The notes beneath the pieces are model-generated. The model worked only from the letters and a program-made list of their open reading frames with translations. It searched no databases and was not told the DNA's origin. From contig CAXBLG010000003.1 in NCBI GenBank assembly GCA_963976395.1, positions 65,479 to 129,478 on the forward strand: DNA of 64,000 nt, read 5' to 3'. The translations under genes and the position numbers were made by a program. This DNA is from UBA11612 sp963976395 (GTDB taxonomy: Bacteria > Pseudomonadota > Alphaproteobacteria > Rhodospirillales > Rhodospirillaceae). Shown piece after piece: positions 36,165 to 44,949 of the stretch (positions are counted from its first letter, which is position 1; each line of letters opens with the position of its first letter).

Positions 36165-36659
36165 ATGGACCTTTGGCCACTTGCCTGCCTTGCCGTGCTC
36201 TCGACAGGGCTGGTCGCCCTCGCCGTCATTGACTTCCGCACAGGCTACCTTCCAGACCCCTTACAAGCGATCCTCGCCCTTGCCGGTGTGGGCGTCGTCG
36301 CCATTGGATCTCCGGTAGGAATTGTTTGGGAATGGAGCGCGCTTGGTTTTGCGATTAATAGCGCCCTTTTCTGGGCCTTGCGCTGGCTGATTAGCCGTCT
36401 TAAAGGCCGTGAAGCCATGGGACTGGGAGACGTCAAACTGGTGGCCGTTGGCGGTATATGGCTCGGACCACTTGCCCTGCCCTATATCATGGCTGCCGGC
36501 GGCATCCTGACTCTGCTTGGGGCCGGCATTGCCACCCTGGCTACAGGCAAACCTGTATGGCGCGGCGAAATGCCCTTGGGGCCTGGTTTGGCTGCTGGAA
36601 TCTTGGGTGTTTTTATCGCCGCCCTTTTGCATGCCCCCTGGCTGCAACTAACATATTAA
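36165..36659 (+). CDS. A24 family prepilin peptidase (short form)
   Basis: A 164-residue integral membrane aspartyl protease with about five membrane segments. The two catalytic Asp residues are in AVIDFRTGYLPD (near residue 23) and MGLGDVKLVA (GxGD motif, near 87). It lacks the N-terminal methylase domain and its cysteines, so it is a short form such as those serving Tad/Flp pili or some type II systems. A full pilus cluster is not here, but a GspE/PilB-type ATPase lies about 19 kb away. A weak hairpin (36663-36675) follows the stop. Confidence 0.85.
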   Translation: MDLWPLACLAVLSTGLVALAVIDFRTGYLPDPLQAILALAGVGVVAIGSPVGIVWEWSALGFAINSALFWALRWLISRLKGREAMGLGDVKLVAVGGIWLGPLALPYIMAAGGILTLLGAGIATLATGKPVWRGEMPLGPGLAAGILGVFIAALLHAPWLQLTY

Positions 36660-36763
36660 AACCACCCAAAGGGTGTTAAGTAGCACTCGGTCAGCCTGGC
36701 GACGACGGCCAGGAGTTCTCCACTATATATTTAAGTCGATAGCCGTCACGTATTGGAACCGCC

Positions 36764-37156
36764 ATGCACCGTCAATCAACGCCTATGATGCTTTGCTTCG
36801 CCCTACTACTGCTGCTGGGCACGATCCACGCACATCCCGCTGAAAGTGCTCAGTGCGTAAACGTTAACCTGCACGATTCCAACGGAACGATTGTGCCTAC
36901 AAAAGAACCGGTGATCGGAATAATGCTGGGCGGCGTCCCCACCATTGAAGGGGAATTCCCTGAACACGCGACGACATCCGCCGGGACCGAAGTGCCTTGC
37001 CCCCAGGAACTCACGGATCTAATCACAAATCTGTTCACCGAAACCTGCACTACGTCGGAGCGCCGCACCGCCGCCGCGCAAGTTCACGGCGTTGGTCCTG
37101 AAATCATACAAAAAGGGTGCACGGATTTAAGTAACGCCCTCGAAACTACCGACTAG
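36764..37156 (+). CDS. secreted protein of unknown function
   Basis: A 130-residue protein with a clear signal peptide (MMLCFALLLLLGTIHAHPAESA). The mature part has four cysteines (AQCVNV, VPCPQEL, ETCTTSE, KGCTDL), a pattern that suggests two disulfides in the periplasm. No family is recognised. It stands alone between the prepilin peptidase gene and the convergent pseC, with only a weak ribosome site. It is supported as a gene by the signal peptide and cysteine pattern rather than by homology. Confidence 0.6.
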   Translation: MHRQSTPMMLCFALLLLLGTIHAHPAESAQCVNVNLHDSNGTIVPTKEPVIGIMLGGVPTIEGEFPEHATTSAGTEVPCPQELTDLITNLFTETCTTSERRTAAAQVHGVGPEIIQKGCTDLSNALETTD

Positions 37157-37192
37157 TCTTTTCAACATCAGTAACGCGCCGAGCAAACGCTA

Positions 37193-38404
37193 TCAGCTCA
37201 TGCCAACGATATGCGTCAATTCACCCACAACGCGGTCGACATCCGTGTTCACCATCTCTGGGAAAAGAGGCAACGTGAGGCAGGACCCATAATACTTTTC
37301 CGCGCCCGGGAGGGACTGACGCCCGTATAATTTTTGGTAATAGGGCTGCAAATGCACCGGAAAATAATGCACCTGGGTTCCGATTCCCGCTTTTTCCAGC
37401 GCGTTCATAACGGCCGCCCGGCTTTGTCCGATCGCATCAAAATCAATATGCACGACGTACAGGTGCCACGCCACACGCCCGCCCACACGACCGATCGGCC
37501 GCACGGCAGGCGACAGTGACCGAAGCGCATTGTCGTACTGAGCAACGAGGGCAGCACGTCTACTGACGGCAGAGTCCAGCTTAGTGAGTTGACTCAGTCC
37601 GAGAGCACAATGGATATCGCTGGCCCTATAGTTCCAACCGATCTCCGTCATCTCATAGTACCAAGGATTTCGGTCACCATCCGGAGACAGCGCAAATTCC
37701 GGCATCACCAAATTGGCCGAGGCGCGTTCCATGCCATGATTTCGGAGCCTGCGCATCGCAGCAGCAATATCTGAGTGATTCGTTGTGACCGCTCCGCCCT
37801 CACCCATCGCCACTGTCTTCACCGGATGAAAGGAAAAACATGTGGCCTGACTGTAGGCACTAGACCCGACCACAGACGTATCGGCCGGACTCGGGTAATA
37901 TCCACCCAAGGCATGGCACGCATCCTCAATTATAGAAACATCATGGGCACGCGCAATTTCGGCGATACCCGGCATATCGCAGCACTGACCGTTTAGATGC
38001 ACAGGGATAACCGCCTTTACGGACTCCGGCGGAGCCGCCTTCAGGGCACCCTCAAAATGTTTCGGCTCCATAAGCCCGCTGCAATCGTTGACGTCAGCGA
38101 AGATCACATCAGCGCCCGCGTAACGCGCCGCATTAGCGCTGGCGAGAAAAGTTAAAGCCGGCACGATTACGCGGTCTCCGGGACCCACTCCAAGTGCAGC
38201 CACTGCCAAATGTAAGGCCGCGGTACCGGATGAACACACTACGGCTTCTTCTGCGCCAGTTAGCTTTGTTAACGCTGATTCAAACTCTGTAACAACAGGG
38301 CCGTTCGTGAGCGCGCTGGAGCGTAACACCGAAACTACCGAGGCAATATCTGCCTCATCTATGGCGTGCTGGCCGTAGGGTATGAAGTCGGGGTGCTCAC
38401 TCAT
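37193..38404 (-). CDS. pseC: PseC, UDP-4-keto-sugar aminotransferase of pseudaminic acid synthesis
   Basis: A 403-residue PLP-dependent aminotransferase of the DegT/DnrJ/EryC1 family. It begins IPYGQHAIDEADIASVVSVLRSSALTNGP, typical of PseC. The PLP lysine is K196 in SFHPVKTVAMGEGG, and VPALTFLASANAARYAGADVIFADV is also characteristic. It would add the 4-amino group to the UDP-4-keto-6-deoxy sugar made by PseB (gene at 42513). It is transcribed away from the rest of the island, tail to tail with the small secreted protein. FlmB in Caulobacter is the counterpart. Confidence 0.88.
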   Translation of the reverse strand: MSEHPDFIPYGQHAIDEADIASVVSVLRSSALTNGPVVTEFESALTKLTGAEEAVVCSSGTAALHLAVAALGVGPGDRVIVPALTFLASANAARYAGADVIFADVNDCSGLMEPKHFEGALKAAPPESVKAVIPVHLNGQCCDMPGIAEIARAHDVSIIEDACHALGGYYPSPADTSVVGSSAYSQATCFSFHPVKTVAMGEGGAVTTNHSDIAAAMRRLRNHGMERASANLVMPEFALSPDGDRNPWYYEMTEIGWNYRASDIHCALGLSQLTKLDSAVSRRAALVAQYDNALRSLSPAVRPIGRVGGRVAWHLYVVHIDFDAIGQSRAAVMNALEKAGIGTQVHYFPVHLQPYYQKLYGRQSLPGAEKYYGSCLTLPLFPEMVNTDVDRVVGELTHIVGMS

Positions 38405-38559
38405 AGGTCTGCAAAACTCTTCTGCATCTCAAACTTCCGGTATCAATCATGCTCGAGGAATAGTGGACAACAGGTTTTTACCTTCGCGTACTCACCGCAG
38501 TTGTAGCAGACATAGGTAAATACGGTATATGGTGACATTTTTAATGATGGAACGCAGAT

Positions 38560-39441
38560 ATGCGATTAGTAGATATTGAGGCACGCAATGCTGGAACCCT
38601 TGAAGCTCGCCAGCAACACCCGGAAGGTATTGATATCCAAAACCACCCCGATTTGGAGTTTTTTGGATATTACGAAGTTGATATATTTGAGTGTCCTACC
38701 TTCCTCATGTTTACAAACAACGATTGTCCCCGCGGATGGGATATCTTGTTTTCCCGCCACTTCGAACCTCAGTCCATGAAACTTTGGTGCCGTATGGCAA
38801 GGACCGCCACGGGGATTGTGGATATTGGCGCTCACGTGGGTACTTACAGCCTAGCCGCAGCAGCGCTCCGAAATGATATCAATATTCATGCTTTTGAACC
38901 CAATCCATATGCCTTTAGCCGCCTAAGGATGCACAAAACCATCAACAGTTTTGATAATATCGTCGAATATATAGTCGCCGTTTCCGACACAACTAAACTC
39001 TCTAAGTTTAGGTGGGTAAAAAAGAAATCACTGCAAATTTCATCCGGCGGAACTCTCATGAAACGTGATGACGCCGGAACCGAAAGCACAATTGTCCAAA
39101 CTACAGCGCTAGACGGAACCGGCATTGCGTCCATCCTGGGAGACAGGCCGCTTTTAAAAATTGATGTTGAGGGCGCAGAGGCACAAACATTTCGTGGTAT
39201 TCAAGAAATAATCGCACTAAAGCCCGACATTATATTGGAAACTTTCTCGCAATCCTCTTGCGACGCAATCAATGAAATGATCAAGCCGTTGGGATATAGC
39301 GTTTACCACATCCTCGAAAAAGAGCGCAGCATGGTTCCTCGCGAGGGTCTTGCGCCCTGTACTGTAGATTTGAATGGAAACTTTAATCAGCTCCTCACCA
39401 CTCGATCGCCAACTGAAGTTGCTGAACTTGCGGCGCAGTAG
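38560..39441 (+). CDS. FkbM family methyltransferase
   Basis: A 293-residue FkbM-type methyltransferase. Motif I is IVDIGAHVGTYSLAAAAL near residue 87, HAFEPNPYAFSRL follows near 112, and the signature LLKIDVEGAEAQTFRGI is near 200. The N-terminal 80 residues form an extra region not needed for the core fold. Codon and base use is more AT-rich than the surrounding housekeeping genes, as in the following methylase and transferase genes. It lies in the glycosylation island and most likely methylates a surface sugar. Confidence 0.83.
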   Translation: MRLVDIEARNAGTLEARQQHPEGIDIQNHPDLEFFGYYEVDIFECPTFLMFTNNDCPRGWDILFSRHFEPQSMKLWCRMARTATGIVDIGAHVGTYSLAAAALRNDINIHAFEPNPYAFSRLRMHKTINSFDNIVEYIVAVSDTTKLSKFRWVKKKSLQISSGGTLMKRDDAGTESTIVQTTALDGTGIASILGDRPLLKIDVEGAEAQTFRGIQEIIALKPDIILETFSQSSCDAINEMIKPLGYSVYHILEKERSMVPREGLAPCTVDLNGNFNQLLTTRSPTEVAELAAQ

Positions 39442-39491
39442 TTAACTGATCTCTTGGCCACAACCAACCACACTGGAATCGTGTCGCCACA

Positions 39492-40148
39492 TTACGAACC
39501 GGATGTTTTCTTCAGCAGAAACCACGTCACATCATCGTAAAAATCAAAGTTCGGATCACGATGATAGATAAACCCGTAATCAATGAGCTTTAGATTCACG
39601 TATCGATCTAGCATTTCTCCGCAAAAGTCTCTTTTGAACATCTTTTTCGCGTGGCCGCGATACTGCACCTCTATGGGAGATGTATTGTACTACTCAGCAA
39701 CAAGAATGTACGCATTGCTATGGGTATAAAGAGCATCATAGGCGTCCTCAAGACGGTCTGGTGCGATGTGTATTAAAACACCCTTACAAAAAACCAAATC
39801 CCAAGACTGGCTTGATTTAAATTCCAGGAAGGAATCCACATATATATTTGCATTCGGTAAATTCTTCGCCAATTCGTCAGCCGCGTGCTTGTTTATTTCC
39901 ACACCGGCTAATTTTATATCTGGTTTAAGCGCACTTATAGCGCGCAAATTCATTCCGGTATTTGGGCCAAATTCCAATACGGACTGCGGCATATCAATGA
40001 GTGAAAATACTTTCTCAAAGAAAACAACGTTTTCGCGAATGTAGGCCTCACTTGTGTTGCGCGCCATATACTCATCGCCGAACTGACCTTGCCAAAACAA
40101 CTCCTGTTCGGTGTTGTATCGGTCAGCAGACGGATTATCATTAGACAT
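39492..40148 (-). pseudogene. Pse-associated methylase interrupted by one amber codon
   Basis: The first 152 codons encode the SAM-binding part of a pseudaminic-acid-associated methylase (SVLEFGPNTGMNLRAI, then WDLVFCKGVLIHIAPDRLEDAYDALY...YILVAE). A TAG at 39690-39692 stops the frame. Reading past it, the same frame continues for 65 codons with a sensible C-terminus (YNTSPIEVQYRGHAKKMFKR, DYGFIYHRDPNF, DVTWFLLKK) to TAA at 39492-39494. Intact relatives have two tyrosines here (EYYN), so TAG is one base from the expected Tyr codon. Without readthrough, the protein lacks its last third. It could also be a sequencing error. Confidence 0.85.
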
Positions 40149-40419
40149 CTAAAACCCTTTTCATCTATCAACGCTTATAGCATCCCTAAGCAACATAAAG
40201 TGATCTGTCACTTGCTTTTGATGTGCACCCATGCGGGTCAAGCCTTTATCAACCCTAAGCCGCACCACAATAAGATATGCGAACAATCTTCAGCATAGTA
40301 TCGAAACAGGACAGCAGGAGCCGAACATTTCATTTCATAATAATTCAACCTGCCTTTAACTTCAGCAAATCCATACTGGATTACGAATGGCATGATCGAC
40401 ATTACTCGGAGCAAAATGC

Positions 40420-40956
40420 TTGGCTAAATTCTCACCCCTAACGACCGAGCGCTGCACCTTGGAGGACTTTACCGAACGTCACCTAACCCAGCGGTACCTC
40501 TCATGGTTACAAGATTTCGAGGTGATTCAGTTTAGCGAACAGCGCCACAAACAGCATGATATAGAGTCATGCCGCACGTATATGCACTCATTCACGGGCA
40601 CGCCAAATTACTTTGTCGCCATCGTCGCTCAAGACTCTGAACTGGGTCATATCGGCAACATAAATGCTTATATTGACGAAAATAATGGGGTGGCTGACGT
40701 CGGCATCCTCCTCGGTGAGAAGCGAATTTGGGGACAGGGCTACGGCGCAGAAGCGTGGGAAGCTATGTGCCGATTCCTCCTTTTAACGCGCAAATTACGT
40801 AAAGTTACGGCCGGAACCAGCAGTACAAATGTCGGGATGCGCGGAATTATGCGCCGGACCGGGATGATTGAAGACGGCGTACGCAAACGACAACTTCTGA
40901 TGAACGGCGACGAAATCGATGTGGTTTACGCGGCATTATTTCGCGAAAATCTTTGA
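40420..40956 (+). CDS. GNAT acetyltransferase, PseH-like
   Basis: A 178-residue GNAT-fold N-acetyltransferase of the RimJ/RimL-PseH type. It begins LTTERCTLEDFTERHLTQRYLSWLQDFEVIQFSEQR, like PseH, and the acetyl-CoA loop reads GEKRIWGQGYGAEAW near residue 105, with NVGMRGIMRRTGM following. In the pseudaminic path it would acetylate the 4-amino group formed by PseC. The start is a TTG at 40420 with GGAG 8 bases upstream; no in-frame ATG fits. It is flanked by the broken methylase and a surface-carbohydrate protein. Confidence 0.75.
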   Translation: MAKFSPLTTERCTLEDFTERHLTQRYLSWLQDFEVIQFSEQRHKQHDIESCRTYMHSFTGTPNYFVAIVAQDSELGHIGNINAYIDENNGVADVGILLGEKRIWGQGYGAEAWEAMCRFLLLTRKLRKVTAGTSSTNVGMRGIMRRTGMIEDGVRKRQLLMNGDEIDVVYAALFRENL

Positions 40957-40984
40957 GAAAGGTAGCGTCAAATCACCGTCGTTT

Positions 40985-42307
40985 TTAGGGCCTCAGCAAA
41001 AACAAGCTGTCATCAATTTTCTGAACTTTCACATTTATATAAGCACCTATACTGTTCAGAGCGGACTGCAATCGCGTTATTAACTCATCATCTTCAAGCT
41101 GAAATTTTTCTTTCACCACACCTGTACGACTGAAGCTCTTATAACCGCCATGACGAAATTGCGTAATCTCACTAATCGGCAGGGAAACGCCGTAGTCTTG
41201 CAAGAGCGCAATCAGACCATCTGCAATTTTCGCAGTCGCACCTTTTTCGTCCATTGCGAAGTGATTGTTTAACACCGATGCACGCTTCTCTTTCCCCTCA
41301 ATAACCGGCCCATCACCTGACGCAAAATATCTGGACATCGCCGCCGCAGCGCTCTGCCATGTAGAGAAACTCGGATTGACGTGGTTGGTAATAAAATCAA
41401 ACGTAGGATGAGACACCGGAACGAGATTGACCACAGGCTTATCCATGAGCGCAGCCTCCAATCCGGTGGTACATGTCGTATGCACAACCATGTCCGCTCC
41501 TAGAATCCACGGATGAGGATTTGAACGCGGAATAATATGTACGCGTTCACAATCACTAAATCTGTCCGTCCAGAAATTCGGCACTTCTCCGGGATGCGGA
41601 CGTATAACTATTTGCCTATCCGGCAATTCATCTACAGCCCACCGAATAAGCCTAACCATTTCATCTCGATTCTGCCGTTCCCAATTCCATTTCGCCTTGT
41701 ATTCCTCAACGCTGGCAGGATCGTCTACGTTGAGCATTCCGACGTCTGCCGCGATATTCAGGAGGTGCTTGCTATTCTCCCAGATACTGTTGAGCTGGGC
41801 ATAGTTGGCATTAAATAGAATGTAAGGGCCATAGGTACTGGTTAGGTTTTGGACTTCAGGTCCGAAAGCTTCGCGTCGCTGTAAGGACAGGAAATCTACG
41901 CGCGCATTTCCGACGGTTTGTGTTCGACCTCTTAAGGATGGAAAGCGGCGCTCGACGACTTCTCGATGAAAGTCGCTTTGCGCAAAAAACAGATCGCAGT
42001 TCTCGGAAGCTAGTGGACTAAAGACTTCCAAAAAGCACTTGTCATCGGTGCAAACCAAAACCTCCTCGTCTGTCGCTGCCACGAGATGACCGTTTGCCCG
42101 GCACTTCTCCATGCTGCGCGCCTGGATTTGATTGACCGTCTTAAAAAGAACGACACCGGGAGGAAGAGCCTTTGCATTTCCAAACAACCCCCATTGCTGG
42201 CCCAGAAAAACAGCTACGCCCGCTTTCAGCAAATGGGCAGCAATCATAACGCGCGACTCAAGCTCCCGTTGCTTGATCTCCATAGCTAAATAGGCGATAG
42301 GTTCCAT
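40985..42307 (-). CDS. surface carbohydrate biosynthesis protein (GT-B-like)
   Basis: A 440-residue protein of the surface carbohydrate biosynthesis family, with a GT-B-like fold related to CDP-glycerol and capsule transferases. Typical stretches are MEIKQRELESRVMIAAHLLKAG near the start, LFFAQSDFHREVVERRFP near residue 105, QIVIRPHPGEVPNFW near 240 and ADMVVHTTCTTGLEAALMDKPVVNLVP near 285. The His-Pro-Gly and Thr-Thr-Gly-x-Glu-Ala motifs suggest a nucleotide-sugar or phosphate donor site. A Met at residue 9 is an alternative start. The product sugar is unknown; it is divergent from pseB. Confidence 0.78.
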   Translation of the reverse strand: MEPIAYLAMEIKQRELESRVMIAAHLLKAGVAVFLGQQWGLFGNAKALPPGVVLFKTVNQIQARSMEKCRANGHLVAATDEEVLVCTDDKCFLEVFSPLASENCDLFFAQSDFHREVVERRFPSLRGRTQTVGNARVDFLSLQRREAFGPEVQNLTSTYGPYILFNANYAQLNSIWENSKHLLNIAADVGMLNVDDPASVEEYKAKWNWERQNRDEMVRLIRWAVDELPDRQIVIRPHPGEVPNFWTDRFSDCERVHIIPRSNPHPWILGADMVVHTTCTTGLEAALMDKPVVNLVPVSHPTFDFITNHVNPSFSTWQSAAAAMSRYFASGDGPVIEGKEKRASVLNNHFAMDEKGATAKIADGLIALLQDYGVSLPISEITQFRHGGYKSFSRTGVVKEKFQLEDDELITRLQSALNSIGAYINVKVQKIDDSLFLLRP

Positions 42308-42512
42308 GAATTACTTAACACTCTTTGGTTGGCGCTCTCTGCCACAACCTATTTCAGATTAAATACTTGTGATCCGTTGGACAGGGCTGCAATTGATTTG
42401 AGGCCTACACTTGTCAAGACAGTCGAGAATCGACATAACTGCCTACCTGTTCGACGTTTCTATGGCACACTCGCCCACCGCATATCAACACCACTGAAAT
42501 CGGACCCATCGC

Positions 42513-43520
42513 ATGTTTGACAACGCGAATATTCTTGTTACCGGGGGAACCGGCTCCTTCGGACACAAGTTTACGCAAACTGTTTTAGAAAAATTCAAGC
42601 CTTCAAAAGTTATCATTTACTCTCGCGACGAGCTAAAGCAGTCGCAGATGCAAGAGAAATTCCAGCAACCTTGTATGCGCTACTTCATCGGCGACGTTCG
42701 CGATCGTGAACGCCTAAATATGGCCATGCGAGAGACCGATTTTGTTATCCATGCAGCCGCGCTCAAGCAAGTCCCCGCTGCCGAATACAACCCTATTGAA
42801 TGCATTAAGACGAACATCAACGGCGCGGAGAATGTCATACACGCTGCCCTTGAGAACAAAGTAAAAAGGGTTATCGCCCTTTCAACCGATAAGGCCGCAA
42901 ATCCGATAAATTTATATGGCGCGACAAAGCTTTGTTCAGACAAGCTGTTCGTCGCCGCGAACAACCTTGTTGGCAACCACAGCCCCACGCGCTTTGCCGT
43001 CGTGAGATACGGCAATGTTGTCGGATCGCGCGGTTCGGTTGTGCCTGCTTTTAGATCAATGATCGAGCGCAGAGTCGAACACCTGCCTATTACCGACCCC
43101 CGCATGACCCGTTTTTGGATCACACTCCAACAGGGCGTCGATTTCGTAACGGAAAGCTTCCAACGCATGCGCGGCGGAGAGATCTTTGTCCCTAAACTGC
43201 CGTCTGTTCGCATTTCCGATCTTGCCAAAGCTATGGCGCCGGATATGCCCACACAAGTGACCGGTATTCGTCCGGGCGAGAAACTGCACGAAATTATGTG
43301 CCCCTCGGACGATTCACACCTGACAGTCGAGTTCGATAATCACTACGTCATCCGTCCGGCGATTACCTTTTGGGAAAACGCCGATAACAACTACGAAACA
43401 GATGGAGCAGGCGCTTCGGGCAAACCCGTTATAGAAGATTTCGAATACAGTTCTGGCACCAATCCCAAATTTCTGAGTATCGAAGAAATTCAAGCGATAA
43501 ATGCTATTGCAGACGCCTAA
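42513..43520 (+). CDS. pseB: PseB, UDP-GlcNAc 4,6-dehydratase (inverting)
   Basis: A 335-residue SDR-type dehydratase, the first committed enzyme of pseudaminic acid synthesis. It has the NADP loop LVTGGTGSFGHKF near residue 10, SRDELKQSQM, VIHAAALKQVPAAEYNPIECIKTNI, and the active-site region STDKAANPINLYGATKLCSDKLF near 130. It converts UDP-GlcNAc to a 4-keto-6-deoxy-L-arabino sugar that PseC aminates. Length equals that of known PseB/FlaA1 proteins. It starts alone on the plus strand, convergent with the Nudix-like gene. Confidence 0.93.
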   Translation: MFDNANILVTGGTGSFGHKFTQTVLEKFKPSKVIIYSRDELKQSQMQEKFQQPCMRYFIGDVRDRERLNMAMRETDFVIHAAALKQVPAAEYNPIECIKTNINGAENVIHAALENKVKRVIALSTDKAANPINLYGATKLCSDKLFVAANNLVGNHSPTRFAVVRYGNVVGSRGSVVPAFRSMIERRVEHLPITDPRMTRFWITLQQGVDFVTESFQRMRGGEIFVPKLPSVRISDLAKAMAPDMPTQVTGIRPGEKLHEIMCPSDDSHLTVEFDNHYVIRPAITFWENADNNYETDGAGASGKPVIEDFEYSSGTNPKFLSIEEIQAINAIADA

Positions 43521-43532
43521 AGGGGTGGCCGC

Positions 43533-44255
43533 CTAGATAACTTCTAGCATTTCTAATTCTTCGACCAAATATCGAGATAAGGGCGCAAAGCGTCCCTGAT
43601 CGTCTTTAAAAAACGATTTCGCGCCTTCGATATCTAAAACGTTGAATTTGTCGTATTCAACTGAACTCATATTATCCAGGGCCGATTTCGCTTCTTCCGT
43701 GGATAGATTGAGGACAACATCAGCGACGATGTCAAATAAGTGAGACGATGTGTCCTCGATTACATACCGAGGGCACACATTCGTGATCAACTCAGGCCTC
43801 AAGCCTGTTTCTTCGCTCAGCTCTTGCCCAATCTGATGAGCGATATTTATAGAACCGTCAGCTTGCCGCGACGAGCGGTCTATGCCTCCCGAGGGCACAC
43901 ACTCCCATAAACCTCGATCCTGCGTTACGTGGGCCGAGCGGCGTCCAAGAATAATTCCGCCGTCACATCTGCTGAGTCCGGTCACCGCCAACGGCCGAAC
44001 CTGCAACTCAGAAAATAGCTCCGGGCGTCGGCGGACTGCGACAAAATATTTGTACTCAACAAAATACCCCGTGATGAGCGATCCCGTGATGTCCGTAACA
44101 CTGAAAATCAACCCATTGAACAGCGCGGCACCTTGCTCTGCTTGCGCTTCATCCCAAATCTTGCCCACCTCCGCTGCTAGAGTCGGGTTCACACTTTGGG
44201 TCTCAAGCGGCATCTCTAGAACACGTGGGCATCCCTCGTAGCGCACGCTAAACAT
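43533..44255 (-). CDS. Nudix-like hydrolase domain protein
   Basis: A 240-residue protein with a central Nudix-like domain. The box appears as VPSGGIDRSS, then after an insertion HQIGQELSEETGL, which fits the GG...REUxEExGU pattern with Gln in place of Arg. Strand ILGRRSAHVTQDRGLWECVPSGG precedes it. Residues 1-80 form an extra N-terminal region. It may cleave a nucleotide-sugar or act as a non-catalytic binder. It is the last gene of a four-gene minus-strand operon and overlaps the HAD phosphatase gene by 8 bases. Confidence 0.65.
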   Translation of the reverse strand: MFSVRYEGCPRVLEMPLETQSVNPTLAAEVGKIWDEAQAEQGAALFNGLIFSVTDITGSLITGYFVEYKYFVAVRRRPELFSELQVRPLAVTGLSRCDGGIILGRRSAHVTQDRGLWECVPSGGIDRSSRQADGSINIAHQIGQELSEETGLRPELITNVCPRYVIEDTSSHLFDIVADVVLNLSTEEAKSALDNMSSVEYDKFNVLDIEGAKSFFKDDQGRFAPLSRYLVEELEMLEVI

Positions 44256-44949
44256 GGGCCGCCTTGCTTCCGTTTATCCTACGCACCAAAGGAATTAACT
44301 GGTCCAGTCCGGTTATAGTTTTCACCCCCTCTGGCCAGTCAACCCGATGTGCGCTTTCGCTCACAAGCGCAAAAGCTGGCAGTCCCGCGCCAACTGCGCT
44401 GCGCACCCCGATAACTGTGTCTTCAACAGCTAGAGATACCGTTGCGGTGCATCCGCTATCACGAAGCGCCTTGATATACAGATCTGGTGCAGGTTTTCCC
44501 TTAGCAACGGTATCACCTGTCGCGATAACGGCAATGCTATCCGCCAGGCCAACCGCTCCAAGCCACGCCGCGACTGTATCGCCGACGTTAGACGATACCA
44601 CGCTGACTACCCATCCTTCATCAACGGCCACCCCAATAAGTTCGCGTGCCCCTTTGTTCGGGGACACATGAGCATAGGCTTCACGAAGAAGTCCTTTATA
44701 GATGCGCAAAAGCTCATCAGCCGACGGAGTCAGGTAATGATCACGTTTCAAGATTTCCAACACATCCGACAAACTGGGTCCGTTTAAACGATCAAACTCC
44801 TCGGGTGATCCCGCTCGGCCGAACTCGGCAAGAAATCGCTCGTATATCTCGCGCATGACGCCCAAGCTGTCCGCAAGCGTTCCATCAAGGTCCAGGAATA
44901 AACCCGGCCTGCCTTTGGTCATCATACCTTTTTCTCGCTCGTCATACAT
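44248..44949 (-). CDS. HAD-superfamily phosphatase
   Basis: A 233-residue HAD hydrolase of the phosphoglycolate-phosphatase-like group. Motif I is FLDLDGTLADS (nucleophile and acid Asp), motif II is VVSSNVGDT, motif III has KGKPAPDLYIKAL, and motif IV is VEDTVIGVRSA; a helical cap (residues about 35-100) lies between motifs I and II. It should remove phosphate from a sugar or similar small molecule. The ATG at 44949 overlaps the end of the dehydrogenase gene; ATGs at 44925 and 44922 are alternatives. Its operon matches the enzyme classes of NtdA/NtdC/NtdB. Confidence 0.82.
   Translation of the reverse strand: MYDEREKGMMTKGRPGLFLDLDGTLADSLGVMREIYERFLAEFGRAGSPEEFDRLNGPSLSDVLEILKRDHYLTPSADELLRIYKGLLREAYAHVSPNKGARELIGVAVDEGWVVSVVSSNVGDTVAAWLGAVGLADSIAVIATGDTVAKGKPAPDLYIKALRDSGCTATVSLAVEDTVIGVRSAVGAGLPAFALVSESAHRVDWPEGVKTITGLDQLIPLVRRINGSKAAHV

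Noticed and set aside
35943..37200. tRNA-Gly next to the start of the glycosylation island, as in integrated genomic islands
   Set aside because: No integrase, no direct repeat of the tRNA 3' end and no mobility gene can be seen; several ordinary genes lie between.
40198..40213. Inverted repeat AAGTGA-TCTG-TCACTT
   Set aside because: Short, AT-rich, and not placed as a convincing terminator or operator.
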